A stretch of 64,000 nucleotides of DNA from Ruminococcus sp. (GCA_015066935.1 SVNK01000008.1:1-64000); one strand, 5' to 3'. Counted from the first letter of the stretch, positions 52,392 to 61,119 are shown. The notes: generated by a model not told the origin, from the sequence alone. Made by a program: numbers and translations.

Positions 52392-53126
52392 ATGTCTAAA
52401 ATAATCGCTGTAACATCGGGAAAGGGCGGAACAGGAAAATCAACTGTATGTGCAGGCCTTGGCTATACCCTCGCAAAACAGGGTCACAGAACTCTTCTGA
52501 TAGAGCTTGATTTCGGTCTGAGATGCCTTGATATCATGTTCGGTATGGAAAATGACATAAAGAATGATCTGGGTGATGTTCTCAGCGGCAAGAAGCAGGC
52601 TCTTGATGCGGTTTCATCAGTGCCTATGGCTGCCAATCTCAATATCCTCTGTGCTCCCAAGAATCTGGTTTCTGTAACTGCACAGCAGATTTATGACATA
52701 TGCTCTTCTGTCAAGAAATATTTTGAATACATTATTATAGATACCGGTGCGGGAATCAATTCGCACGTATTCGATATCGTTGAACAGGCTAACCTCATTC
52801 TCGTGGTTTCAACTCCCGATCAGGTCTGCATCAGAGACGCTGCCCTCATGTCGGACGAGTTCTACAACAGAGGAAACAAGAGCCAGCGTCTTATCATCAA
52901 CAAGGTGAGCAAGAAGGTTATCGGCAACGGTCTTGTTTCAACTCTCGATGAAATAATTGATAAGGTAGGCGTTCAGCTTATCGGCGTTATCCCCGACGAT
53001 TTCAAGATGACTGTTGCTACAGGCAAGGGTAATCCGATTCCTACCGATTCGGAAGCACTTAAAGCTTTTGACGCTATTTCAAAGCGCCTCGGAGGAGAAT
53101 TTGTTCCTCTTACATTCAACAGCTGA
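52392..53126 (+). CDS. MinD/ParA-like P-loop ATPase
   Basis: A 244-residue ATPase with the deviant Walker A SGKGGTGKST, the switch region LLIELDFGLRCLDIMFG (MinD has DxDxGLRNLD) and IIIDTGAGINSHVFD as Walker B. RLIINKV matches the base-binding NK motif. The family resemblance is to MinD, but the end FVPLTFNS lacks the amphipathic membrane-targeting helix MinD needs, and no minC or minE is adjacent. It may be another MinD-fold protein (a placement or metal-carrying ATPase). ATG 52392 is favoured because AAAGGA lies 7 nt upstream; ATG 52386 is too close to it. Confidence 0.8.
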   Translation: MSKIIAVTSGKGGTGKSTVCAGLGYTLAKQGHRTLLIELDFGLRCLDIMFGMENDIKNDLGDVLSGKKQALDAVSSVPMAANLNILCAPKNLVSVTAQQIYDICSSVKKYFEYIIIDTGAGINSHVFDIVEQANLILVVSTPDQVCIRDAALMSDEFYNRGNKSQRLIINKVSKKVIGNGLVSTLDEIIDKVGVQLIGVIPDDFKMTVATGKGNPIPTDSEALKAFDAISKRLGGEFVPLTFNS

Positions 53127-53193
53127 TTCAGCTTCGGGTTCGGCTCCCGCAGGTAAATCCTCAAAAGCCGTATACGGAGAAAGGATGTAATTT

Positions 53194-53595
53194 ATGAAGA
53201 TTGCAATTATTGCTCACGATGCCAAGAAAGAGCTCATGGTTCAGTTCTGCAGCGCTTACTGCGGAATACTCTCTAAGCATACCCTTATTGCAACCAATAC
53301 AACCGGAAAGCAGGTAAGTGAAGCTACAGGGCTTCCGATAATCAAGTACCTCAGCGGACAGGGCGGTGCAGAACAGATACTTGCACTCCTTTCATGCAAC
53401 GAGGTCGATGTTCTCCTGTTTTTCAGGGATCCAATCAATCCGAAGGCTACAGATGTTCATGGAATGAATCTGTTAAGACTTTGTGATGTCCACAATGTTC
53501 CCGTTGCAACAAATATCGCTACGGCAGAGGCTCTTATCCTCGCTCTTGAGCGTGGTGACCTCGATTGGCGTGAAGTCGGAACTCCCGGCATCTGA
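53194..53595 (+). CDS. mgsA: Methylglyoxal synthase
   Basis: A 133-residue enzyme that turns dihydroxyacetone phosphate into methylglyoxal, relieving phosphate-starved glycolysis. Motifs: IAIIAHDAKKELMVQFC, ATNTTGKQV (phosphate site), LSGQGGAEQI, VLLFFRDPINPK with the catalytic Asp, and VPVATNIATAEALI. Length is normal. Located 67 bp after the MinD-like gene and probably co-transcribed; a terminator follows. Confidence 0.97.
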   Translation: MKIAIIAHDAKKELMVQFCSAYCGILSKHTLIATNTTGKQVSEATGLPIIKYLSGQGGAEQILALLSCNEVDVLLFFRDPINPKATDVHGMNLLRLCDVHNVPVATNIATAEALILALERGDLDWREVGTPGI

Positions 53596-53626
53596 GGAGC
53601 TTTGCGGCTTATACAAACCAGACCTT

Positions 53627-53656
53627 AATTGTCCCTTTTCAGGGACAATTTTGTTG
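53627..53656 (+). terminator. mgsA terminator
   Basis: A 9-bp perfect stem AATTGTCCC/GGGACAATT (53627-53635 with 53642-53650) and TTGTTG. Confidence 0.75.
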
Positions 53657-53737
53657 TGGAAGATTAATATTGCTCGCCCGACCGGACAAGTAACAATCGG
53701 CGCAGCAATACGAATACCAAATGGAAGGCTTGATTTT

Positions 53738-55072
53738 ATGGCTATGAATATAAAACGCCCTAACGGCACCGAGGATGTTCTCCCCAAGGATGCCCACAAA
53801 TGGCACACCATCGAAAAAATCGCAAGGGAAACTGCCGAAAGCTTCGGCTTCGGTGAGATAAGAGTCCCCACCTTTGAGAATACGGAACTCTTCCTTCGCT
53901 CTGTAGGAGAAACAACCGATGTTGTACAGAAGGAAATGTATACGGTAAAGGCTAAGGAGACTGAATTCACTCTGCGTCCCGAAGGTACCGCAGGTACAAT
54001 CCGTGCGATGCTCCAGAATGGTCTGCTTAACGAGGCACTGCCTCAGAGAGTGTACTATCTGACATCGTGTTTCCGTCACGAGCGTCCTCAGGCAGGAAGA
54101 CTCCGTGAGTTCCACCAGTTCGGCGTTGAAATGGCAGGAAGTGCATCTCCTGCTGCCGACGCAGAGGTAATATCACTTGCAAAAATCGTTCTTGACCGTC
54201 TCGGAATCAAGAATATCGAGCTTTATATAAACTCAATCGGCTGTCCCGACTGCCGTAAGAAATACCACGAAGCACTGCGTGCTTATTTTGAGAACAGAAA
54301 GGACGAGCTTTGTGATACGTGTCTGACACGTCTTGACAAGAATCCCATGCGTATTCTTGACTGCAAGAGTCCCATATGCGGCGATATTGCAAAGGACGCT
54401 CCACTGATTATAGATTTTCTCTGCGAGGATTGCAGCAGCCACTTCGAAAAGCTCCAGAGCCATCTTACAAATCTCGGTATTGAGTTCAAAATCAACCCCA
54501 AAATCGTAAGAGGACTCGACTACTATACAAAAACTGTATTTGAATTTGTTACAACCGAAATAGGTGCACAGGGTACGGTCTGCGGAGGCGGACGCTACGA
54601 CGGACTTATCGAACAGCTCGGCGGACAGCATACTCCTGCACTCGGTTTCGGAATGGGACTTGAACGTCTGCTGCTCGTTATGGAGAAGCAGTCCTGCGAG
54701 TACCTCACTCCCAAGAAATGTGATCTCTATATCGCAACAATGGGTGATGACGCACTCGGAAAGGCGATGACCCTTGCAGCTTCAATGCGTGAATTCGGTT
54801 ACTACGCTGAATTCGACCTCATGAACAGAGGAATCAAGGCTCAGATGAAGTATGCAAACAAGCTCGGAGCTGCATTCACGCTTGTTCTCGGAGATAATGA
54901 ACTTTCCGAGGGTAAGGCGAAGCTCAAAGAGATGAAAACGGGTGAAGAAACCGAAATCCTTCTCGATGACAAGTTCACAGTGAACTTCGATGCGGTTTAT
55001 TTTGACAAGCTTATGGAAGGTCTTGAGGAACAGGAAGTCCTCGGAGCTTTCGGTAAAAAGGAGAATGACTGA
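53738..55072 (+). CDS. hisS: Histidyl-tRNA synthetase
   Basis: A 444-residue class II synthetase. Motif 1 region IRVPTFENTELFLRSVGETTDVVQKEMYTV, motif 2 FTLRPEGTAGTIRAML and SCFRHERPQAGRLREFHQFGVE, the HisA motif IVRGLDYYTKTVFEFV, GGGRYDGLIEQLGG, motif 3 ALGFGMGLERLLL, and the C-terminal anticodon-binding domain (about 345-440). ATG 53738 is chosen by its match to the family start NIKRPNGTEDVLP; the open frame upstream runs into mgsA. Four conserved-looking cysteines (CPDC...CDTC...C...CEDC) sit in the middle insert, possibly a zinc site. No T-box was seen upstream. Confidence 0.97.
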   Translation: MAMNIKRPNGTEDVLPKDAHKWHTIEKIARETAESFGFGEIRVPTFENTELFLRSVGETTDVVQKEMYTVKAKETEFTLRPEGTAGTIRAMLQNGLLNEALPQRVYYLTSCFRHERPQAGRLREFHQFGVEMAGSASPAADAEVISLAKIVLDRLGIKNIELYINSIGCPDCRKKYHEALRAYFENRKDELCDTCLTRLDKNPMRILDCKSPICGDIAKDAPLIIDFLCEDCSSHFEKLQSHLTNLGIEFKINPKIVRGLDYYTKTVFEFVTTEIGAQGTVCGGGRYDGLIEQLGGQHTPALGFGMGLERLLLVMEKQSCEYLTPKKCDLYIATMGDDALGKAMTLAASMREFGYYAEFDLMNRGIKAQMKYANKLGAAFTLVLGDNELSEGKAKLKEMKTGEETEILLDDKFTVNFDAVYFDKLMEGLEEQEVLGAFGKKEND

Positions 55073-55073
55073 T

Positions 55074-56855
55074 ATGGCAGACAGCATGAAAGGTTTAAAA
55101 CGTACACATTACTGCGGCGAGGTCACCGAAGCATCACTCGGTGAGGTTGTCGTTGGTGGTTTTGTTGACAGAATAAGAGACAAGGGCGGCGTGATTTTTA
55201 TTGTTCTGCGTGACAGAACAGGCGTTGTTCAGCTTCTTTTCAATGAGACAACTGCTCCTGAGATTTTTGAGAAGGCGTCGTCGTGCCGAAGCGAGTTCGT
55301 ACTCATGGCAAAGGGCGAGGTACGTGAGCGTGAGAGCAAGAACGATAAGCTTAAAACGGGAAATGTTGAAATTTTCGTCACAGACCTCAGAGTCCTTGCA
55401 AAGGCTCAGACAACTCCCTTTGAAATCACAAGCGAGACAAAGGTTAACGAGGAGCTTCGTCTGAAGCACCGTTACCTCGACCTCAGACGTGCACCTCTCC
55501 AGCAGAATATAATGATGCGTCATGAGATTGCAAAGGTTACACGTGAGTATTTCTACGAGAACGGATTCCTTGAAATCGAGACTCCCATGATGATAAAGTC
55601 AACCCCCGAGGGTGCGAGAGACTACATCATCCCGTCAAGAATACATCAGGGCAAGTTCTATGCGCTTCCTCAGTCGCCGCAGATTTACAAGCAGCTTCTT
55701 ATGGTTTCGGGTTTTGACCGCTATATCCAGCTTGCACGCTGCTTCCGTGATGAGGACCTCCGTGCAGACCGTCAGCCCGAGTTCACTCAGATCGACCTTG
55801 AAATGTCATTTGTTGACGCAGAGGATATTCAGGAGTGCGTAGAAGGCTTTGTTCAGAGAGTCTTTAAGGACGTGCTTGGCGTGGACGTGCCTACTCCGCT
55901 TCCGAGACTGACTTTTGCAGACGCTATGAACCGCTACGGAAGTGATAAGCCCGACACACGTTTCGGTTTTGAGATTCAGGATATTACCGATGCTGTTAAG
56001 GACATCGACTTTGTTGTGTTCAGAAACGCTGTAGATGAGGGCGGTTCTGTACGTGCAATCAATGTAAAGAACGGTGCCGAAACATATACACGTAAGGAAA
56101 TTGACAAGCTTGTTGAACATGCCAAGGGTATCGGTGCAAAGGGACTTGCCTACATCCGCTGGGCTGACGAGCCTAACTGCTCGTTCAAGAAGTTCCTCGG
56201 CGAGGGAGACCTTGAGAAAATCTGTGCCGCTGTTGACGCTCACGAGGGTGACCTTGTACTCATCTGTGCCGACAAGACAAGAACTGTTCTTTCAACTCTG
56301 GGTGCACTCAGACTTATCTGCGGAAAGCGTCTGAATGTAATTCCCGAGAATCAGTATAATTTCCTCTGGATTACCGAAATGCCGTTCTTTGAGCATGACG
56401 AGGAAAGCGGAAAATGGGTTGCTGCACATCATCCCTTTACTATGCCTATGGAGGAGTGTATAGAGTATCTTGATACCGACCCCGGAAAAGTGCGTGCAAA
56501 GGCATGGGACCTCGTTCTCAACGGAACAGAGCTTTCAAGCGGCTCAATGCGTATTACCGACTACGAGCTTCAGCAGAGAATGTTTGAGTCACTCGGCATG
56601 ACTGACGAGGAAATTCAGGCGAAGTTCGGCTTCCTTGTAGAGGCTTACCGTTATGCATCGCCTCCTCACGGCGGAATGGGCATCGGTCTTGACCGTCTTG
56701 CAATGATTATGTGTAAGGCAGACAGTCTCCGTGACGTTACAGCTTTCCCAAAGGTTCAGAATGCGAGCGAGCTTATGTCGGAGTGTCCCTCAGCAGTGGA
56801 TGACGAAAGCCTTGAGGCTCTCGGAATTGCCGTTACTGTTGCCGACGAAGATTGA
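55074..56855 (+). CDS. aspS: Aspartyl-tRNA synthetase
   Basis: A 593-residue bacterial-type AspRS. N-terminal OB anticodon domain (RTHYCGEVTEASLGEVVVGGFVDRIRDKGGVIFIVLRDRTG), class II motif 1 (RYLDLRRAPLQQNIMMRHEI), flipping-loop and motif 2 (QSPQIYKQLLMVSGFDRYIQLARCFRDEDLRADRQPEFTQIDLEMSF), the GAD insert (about 290-410), and motif 3 (APPHGG-like SPPHGGMGIGLDRLAMIM). The ATG at 55074 is 10 nt after AAGGAG and one base after the hisS stop, so hisS-aspS are an operon. Confidence 0.98.
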   Translation: MADSMKGLKRTHYCGEVTEASLGEVVVGGFVDRIRDKGGVIFIVLRDRTGVVQLLFNETTAPEIFEKASSCRSEFVLMAKGEVRERESKNDKLKTGNVEIFVTDLRVLAKAQTTPFEITSETKVNEELRLKHRYLDLRRAPLQQNIMMRHEIAKVTREYFYENGFLEIETPMMIKSTPEGARDYIIPSRIHQGKFYALPQSPQIYKQLLMVSGFDRYIQLARCFRDEDLRADRQPEFTQIDLEMSFVDAEDIQECVEGFVQRVFKDVLGVDVPTPLPRLTFADAMNRYGSDKPDTRFGFEIQDITDAVKDIDFVVFRNAVDEGGSVRAINVKNGAETYTRKEIDKLVEHAKGIGAKGLAYIRWADEPNCSFKKFLGEGDLEKICAAVDAHEGDLVLICADKTRTVLSTLGALRLICGKRLNVIPENQYNFLWITEMPFFEHDEESGKWVAAHHPFTMPMEECIEYLDTDPGKVRAKAWDLVLNGTELSSGSMRITDYELQQRMFESLGMTDEEIQAKFGFLVEAYRYASPPHGGMGIGLDRLAMIMCKADSLRDVTAFPKVQNASELMSECPSAVDDESLEALGIAVTVADED

Positions 56856-56861
56856 TTATAT

Positions 56862-56896
56862 AATGAGCTGTCACGGTAAAAGTGTCAGCTCATTTT
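56862..56896 (+). terminator. aspS terminator merged with repeat B
   Basis: Arms AATGAGCTGTCAC (56862-56874) and GTGTCAGCTCATT (56882-56894), one mismatch, 7-nt loop, TTTT at the end. The second arm is also the left end of repeat B copy 2. Confidence 0.6.
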
Positions 56897-57019
56897 GCCC
56901 TATAGGGCAAAACAAAGTGCAAGAAAAAATATCAATCCTATTATTTTTTCTTGCACTTTGCCAACTTAAATCGGCTTAATATAGCTATATTAAGCCGATT
57001 TAAGTTGTTGAGCTGACAT
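56882..57019 (+). repeat. Repeat family B, copy 2
   Basis: A 138-bp element with perfect 10-bp inverted ends TGTCAGCTCA/TGAGCTGACA, enclosing the same three hairpins as copy 1. The last hairpin is longer (about 21 bp) and differs by changes that occur on both arms, so pairing is kept. It ends 31 bp before the response regulator start. Confidence 0.85.
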
Positions 57020-57050
57020 TGATTAAGGAAACACTTCCCGGGAGAAATTT

Positions 57051-57737
57051 ATGAAAAAAATTCTGATTGTTGAGGATGATAAGGAAATCAACCGTCTTAT
57101 ATGTGACTATCTTTCAGACAACGCATTTGCGACGCTTTCTGCTGAAAATGGTCTTGATGCTGTGCGTATGATACGTGACGAAAATGACCTGTCACTTGTG
57201 ATACTTGACCTTATGCTGCCCTTCCAGAGCGGGGACAATGTTCTGAAAAAGGTGCGTGAGTTTTCGGATATACCGATAATAATTGTATCGGCGAAAAGCA
57301 TGGTGCAGTCAAAAATCGACGCAATACGCATGGGAGCAGACGACTACATAACAAAGCCTTTCGATCTCGACGAGCTTCTTGTGCGTATTGAAGCAGTTCT
57401 CCGCAGATACGGGAACAATGCGGTCAATGACGGAAGGACGTCGCTTACTTATAAGAAGCTTGTGATTGACAGGAGCAATTCGTCAGCAACAGTAAGCGGA
57501 GAGCATCTGTCGCTCACGGTAAAGGAGTATGCGATTCTTGAACTGATGCTTCTCAATCCGAAAAAGCTTTTTTCGAAGTCCAATCTGTTTGAAAGCGTCT
57601 GGAACGAACCGTATTTCAATGACGACACTACCATAAAAGTTCACATGAGCAATATAAGAAGCAAGCTGAAAAAACTCGACCCCGACGAAGAATACATCGA
57701 AACAGTCTGGGGAATGGGCTATAAGCTGTTTGATTAA
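57051..57737 (+). CDS. OmpR/PhoB-family response regulator
   Basis: A 228-residue regulator. The receiver domain (1-118) has acidic VEDD, phospho-acceptor Asp in LVILDLMLP, ISVSAK-like IIIVSAKS and the Lys in YITKPFD. The winged-helix DNA-binding domain (about 130-228) ends VHMSNIRSKLKKLDPDEEYIETVWGMGYKLF. It is followed by ABC transporter genes and a small histidine kinase gene, the layout of peptide-antibiotic sensing modules. Four 11-bp direct repeats after its stop are its probable target. Confidence 0.94.
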   Translation: MKKILIVEDDKEINRLICDYLSDNAFATLSAENGLDAVRMIRDENDLSLVILDLMLPFQSGDNVLKKVREFSDIPIIIVSAKSMVQSKIDAIRMGADDYITKPFDLDELLVRIEAVLRRYGNNAVNDGRTSLTYKKLVIDRSNSSATVSGEHLSLTVKEYAILELMLLNPKKLFSKSNLFESVWNEPYFNDDTTIKVHMSNIRSKLKKLDPDEEYIETVWGMGYKLFD

Positions 57738-57788
57738 CCTTTTCTTAACCTTTTACTTTACCATTTCTTTACTATGAGGGTATATAAT
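57735..57788 (+). promoter_or_regulatory. Response regulator box and ABC transporter promoter
   Basis: Four units spaced exactly 11 bp apart (TAACCTTTTCT, TAACCTTTTAC, TTTACCATTTC, TTTACTATGAG; 57735-57778), then TATAAT at 57783-57788. The repeats cover the -35 position, where a good box is missing. Tandem 11-bp spacing is how OmpR/PhoB-type dimers bind, so the adjacent regulator probably activates here. Confidence 0.75.
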
Positions 57789-57826
57789 GTAATTACAGAC
57801 AAAACAGTCACGGAAAGGGTGGTAGA

Positions 57827-58735
57827 ATGAATGTTATTGAACTAAAGAATCTCAACAAGACATACGGTAAAAAAACTGTAGTTGAGAATTTCAGTCTGTC
57901 TCTTGAAAAGGGACACATTCTTGGTCTCATAGGACCTAACGGTGCAGGCAAAACAACTATCATGAAGATGATGGCAGGTCTTGCGGGAGTCACAAGCGGA
58001 GAAATGAGCTTCTTCGGGGACAGTACAGACCTCGACGCTTCAAGAAGCAGAATGGCATTTATGCTTGAAGCTCCGATGGTTGACAAGACGCTTAATGCAA
58101 GACAGAATATGAATTATGTCCGTTACGTCAAGGGAGTTGCTGATGAAAGCAGAATCAGTGAGCTTCTTGAGCTTGTGGGACTTAAAGATGCAGGCAAAAA
58201 GCCTGTAAGGAAGTATTCTCTTGGTATGAATCAGCGTCTCGGCATTGCCATGGCGCTTCTCACCGAGCCTGAGATTATGATTCTCGACGAGCCTGTAAAT
58301 GGTCTTGACCCACAGGGAATTGTGGAAATCAGATTAATGCTGAAAAGGCTTGCCGAGGAAAAGAATGTTACCATTATTATTTCAAGCCATATTCTTTCTG
58401 AGTTATCCGAGCTGTGTACGGATTTTTCGATAATAAACCACGGAAAACTCATTGAGAATATCAGCAGGGAAGAGCTTATGGCGAAGTGCCGCAGCTATAT
58501 CGCAATCCGTACAGATGACATAAACCGTACAGCAGCGGTCATAGAGGAAAAGCTCGGGACGAAGCAGTACAAGGTCGTATACGGCGAGGAAATCCATTTG
58601 TACGACCTCCTTGATAAAATCGAAACGGTATCAAAGACCATAACCGACAGCGGACTCATTCTTACGAAGCTTGATTCAAAGAGTGAGAGTCTTGAGGAAT
58701 ACTATTTATCAAAGGTAGGTGCTGATAATGAATAA
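57827..58735 (+). CDS. ABC transporter ATP-binding protein (BcrA-like)
   Basis: A 302-residue ATPase. Walker A is GLIGPNGAGKTTIMKMM, the Q-loop region AFMLEAPMVDKTLNARQN, the signature YSLGMNQRLGIAMALL, Walker B IMILDEPVNGLDPQG, and the switch His in IIISSHILSELSELCTDF. The C-terminal 80 residues are the accessory part usual in bacitracin/lantibiotic-type exporters. It partners with the permease gene overlapping its end. Likely role: removal of, or immunity to, a membrane-acting peptide; the substrate is not known. Confidence 0.93.
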   Translation: MNVIELKNLNKTYGKKTVVENFSLSLEKGHILGLIGPNGAGKTTIMKMMAGLAGVTSGEMSFFGDSTDLDASRSRMAFMLEAPMVDKTLNARQNMNYVRYVKGVADESRISELLELVGLKDAGKKPVRKYSLGMNQRLGIAMALLTEPEIMILDEPVNGLDPQGIVEIRLMLKRLAEEKNVTIIISSHILSELSELCTDFSIINHGKLIENISREELMAKCRSYIAIRTDDINRTAAVIEEKLGTKQYKVVYGEEIHLYDLLDKIETVSKTITDSGLILTKLDSKSESLEEYYLSKVGADNE

Positions 58736-59483
58736 ACTGATTAAGGCAGAGTTTTACCGTTCAATGCGTTCAGGAATATTTCTTCCGATTTATGTGCTGA
58801 TGTCGTTATTCACGATTTATATGACATTTCTGACGTATAAAGCAGGAGTTGACTGTGAAGACGGCACTGAACTGTTTTGGTTTTTGGCATCTTATTCCGA
58901 AACAGGAGCGATGGTGCTGAGTGAGGTTATAGGAATTATCATTTCATTGATGATAGGAAAACTGTATTCCGACAGATTTCATTATTATGAAATCATGGAT
59001 GGTGCCAATACGCATCATATTATTCTTAGCAAACTGATTGTATACAATATATATTCTCTTGTGATTGTTGTAGTTCCCGTAGCGGTATCGTATACTGCGG
59101 TTGCTGTTAATTACGGGACAGGCGGAATTGAAAAGCCGTGGCTTCCGATTCTTCTTCTGACGATTATCGTAATTCATGCAACAAGTCTGGTTCTGCTTAT
59201 TTCGATGATTATCAGAAGAGCAATTATTGGTGCTGTTATTTCATACTGCTATGCCATGATTACAATGATGCTTTATATGTTCTATGACGCTGAAATCACC
59301 GGAGTACGCAATAAATTTGCAGGATTCTTGTTCGACACATCTCCGTATATTCAGATTACAAAACTCGGATATGATTACACGTCAGCAGAATATATAGCTA
59401 TGGTTGCGGGAAGCTTTGTAGTGACGGTTTCGCTGCTCTATATACTTACATACATAAGCCACAGAAGAAAGAATTTCAGATAA
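58728..59483 (+). CDS. ABC-2 type permease
   Basis: A 251-residue membrane protein with six hydrophobic helices and the N-terminal LIKAEFYRSMRSGIFLPIYVLMS typical of small ABC-2 permeases paired with BcrA-like ATPases. Its ATG (58728) lies 8 bp inside the ATPase gene. No hydrolase domain or extracellular large loop is seen. Substrate unknown. Confidence 0.88.
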   Translation: MNKLIKAEFYRSMRSGIFLPIYVLMSLFTIYMTFLTYKAGVDCEDGTELFWFLASYSETGAMVLSEVIGIIISLMIGKLYSDRFHYYEIMDGANTHHIILSKLIVYNIYSLVIVVVPVAVSYTAVAVNYGTGGIEKPWLPILLLTIIVIHATSLVLLISMIIRRAIIGAVISYCYAMITMMLYMFYDAEITGVRNKFAGFLFDTSPYIQITKLGYDYTSAEYIAMVAGSFVVTVSLLYILTYISHRRKNFR

Positions 59484-59501
59484 ATTAAAAGGAGGTGTAC
59501 T

Positions 59502-60413
59502 ATGGAAGCTGTGTTGATTACAGTAATAGTGTGCCTCCTTGTATTGTTGATTGCGATTGTCAGACGTTACAGACTGCTTCTGAGTGAGCTGAGGAGCTTT
59601 ACAAGGCAGGTCGAAAAGCGTATTGATGACGAGTACAATCGGCCCGTGAGAGTCAACGGCTTTCACAGCGACATTGCTGAGCTTGCGGTAAAGCTCAATG
59701 AGCATACCGATGCGAAGAGAAAACTGAGCATTGAGTACAAACGGAGCAGGGAACAGCTGAACAATATAGTTTCGGGAATCTCGCACGATTTCCGTACACC
59801 ACTTACGGCGTCGCTCGGTTATCTTCAGATGATAGAGAAAAGCGGACTGCTTGAAGGCAAGAATGAGGAGTATCTCTCGATCGCCATAAACAAAAACGAG
59901 TATCTTAAAGAACTTTCCGACGAATTCTTTGAGCTGTCAAAGCTTGAAAACGGACAGGAAGAGGTTGCTGTGGAGAATCTTAATCTGAGCAATATGCTGT
60001 CGGATGCGCTTATGGAGCAGTACGGCTGGATGCAGGAGAGGGGAATAACGCCTGTGCTTAGTATTTCCGACGGAATTGTTATAGAGGGTAATACGGTCTA
60101 TGTGGCAAGAATTATCCAGAACCTGTTTTCAAATGCCGAAAAGTATGCAGTCCGTCGCATGGGAGTGACGCTTGCGGAAACGGATAAGGGTGTGGAGCTT
60201 TCAGTGTTCAACGATACCGATGATGAAACTGATATAGATGCAGACAGGGTTTTTGACCCATTCTATAAGCCTGCGTCGAGAAAAAAAGGCGGTTCGGGAC
60301 TCGGACTTTATGTTGTGAAATGTCTTTGCGAGAAGCTTGGGGCTCGTGTAACGGCAGACATTGATATAGAGGGACGATTCTCGATAGCAATTATTTTTCC
60401 TCTGAACAGATGA
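59502..60413 (+). CDS. Sensor histidine kinase
   Basis: A 303-residue kinase with one N-terminal membrane helix (about 3-22) and almost no outside domain, then HisKA (phospho-His in VSGISHDFRTPLTASLGYLQMIE) and HATPase_c (NLFSNAEKYA as N box, FDPFYKPASRKKGGSGLGLYVVKCLCEKLG as G1/G2). Lack of a sensing domain fits kinases that read the state of an ABC transporter. The cognate regulator is probably the one at 57051, with the transporter genes between them. AGGAGGTG precedes the ATG. Confidence 0.93.
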   Translation: MEAVLITVIVCLLVLLIAIVRRYRLLLSELRSFTRQVEKRIDDEYNRPVRVNGFHSDIAELAVKLNEHTDAKRKLSIEYKRSREQLNNIVSGISHDFRTPLTASLGYLQMIEKSGLLEGKNEEYLSIAINKNEYLKELSDEFFELSKLENGQEEVAVENLNLSNMLSDALMEQYGWMQERGITPVLSISDGIVIEGNTVYVARIIQNLFSNAEKYAVRRMGVTLAETDKGVELSVFNDTDDETDIDADRVFDPFYKPASRKKGGSGLGLYVVKCLCEKLGARVTADIDIEGRFSIAIIFPLNR

Positions 60414-60462
60414 GCTGATTCGCAGCTGCGACCGAATTGGCAGAAAAATATATATATAGCAT

Positions 60463-60513
60463 AATTGTGCATGGCAGAAAACCTGAAAAAATTTTTTTCT
60501 GCCATGCACAATT
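60463..60513. repeat. Long perfect hairpin before the sigma factor gene
   Basis: A 19-bp perfect stem (60463-60481 with 60495-60513) and a 13-nt loop, between the kinase and sigma genes. Its outer part is followed by CGGCTTTT. It could end the kinase operon or be a small mobile palindrome. Nothing else was recognised in 60414-60631. Confidence 0.7.
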
Positions 60514-60631
60514 CGGCTTTTCCCGATTGTGTAGTATATAGAAGGACATTCAGATATGTCCTGCAAACCATTCTGTACAGAAACAATTCTCCGATTTCAC
60601 AGAGGGAGAAAATAAACAACAAGGGTGTGAT

Positions 60632-61117
60632 ATGGAAATGACTGACGATAAATTCACAGCATTATATGCCTTTGATACATTCGGTCAGCTTATACTGAGA
60701 ACAGCCTACTGCTGCGTTGGAAATTACAGTGAAGCAGAGGATATTTCACAGGAGGTATTCCTGAAACTCCACGAAAACCCGAGAAGCTTCAACGACGATG
60801 AGCATCTCAAGGCGTGGCTTCTGCGTTCAACCATAAATCGTTGCATCAATTATAAGAAAAGCTGGAGACAAAAGGTAAGAACAGAACTTGAATCTGTTCC
60901 CGAAAGCGTAATGTCGGTTGATTCGACGCAGGCAAGAGAACTGAGGGAAGCTGTTGCGACACTTCCTGAGAAGTATTCATCGGTGATATTTCTTTACTAC
61001 TATGAAGGATACTCAATAAAGGAAATAGCGTCGATACTTGATAAAAGCGAAAACACAGTCGGCTCACTTCTCCGACGGGGAAGGTCAAAGCTTAAAATCG
61101 AGATAGAGGAGGCATAA
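60632..61117 (+). CDS. ECF-type RNA polymerase sigma factor
   Basis: A 161-residue sigma-70-family factor with region 2 (FGQLILRTAYCCVGNYSEAEDISQEVFLKLHENPRSFNDDEHLKAWLLRSTINRCINYKKS; DISQEVFLK core) and region 4 (LREAVATLPEKYSSVIFLYYYEGYSIKEIASILDKSENTVGSLLRRGRSKLK). Region 3 is absent, as in the ECF group. It is followed 2 bp later by a membrane protein gene that probably controls it. Start ATG 60632 has AAGGGTG upstream. Confidence 0.93.
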   Translation: MEMTDDKFTALYAFDTFGQLILRTAYCCVGNYSEAEDISQEVFLKLHENPRSFNDDEHLKAWLLRSTINRCINYKKSWRQKVRTELESVPESVMSVDSTQARELREAVATLPEKYSSVIFLYYYEGYSIKEIASILDKSENTVGSLLRRGRSKLKIEIEEA

Positions 61118-61119
61118 GC

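Noticed and set aside
53657-53737. T-box or other riboswitch before hisS
   Set aside because: The space is only about 80 bp, without a specifier loop or T-box core; only weak pairing is seen.
53483-53737. N-terminal extension of hisS reaching back into mgsA
   Set aside because: The extra residues do not resemble HisRS, and they cross the mgsA terminator; the family start matches ATG 53738.
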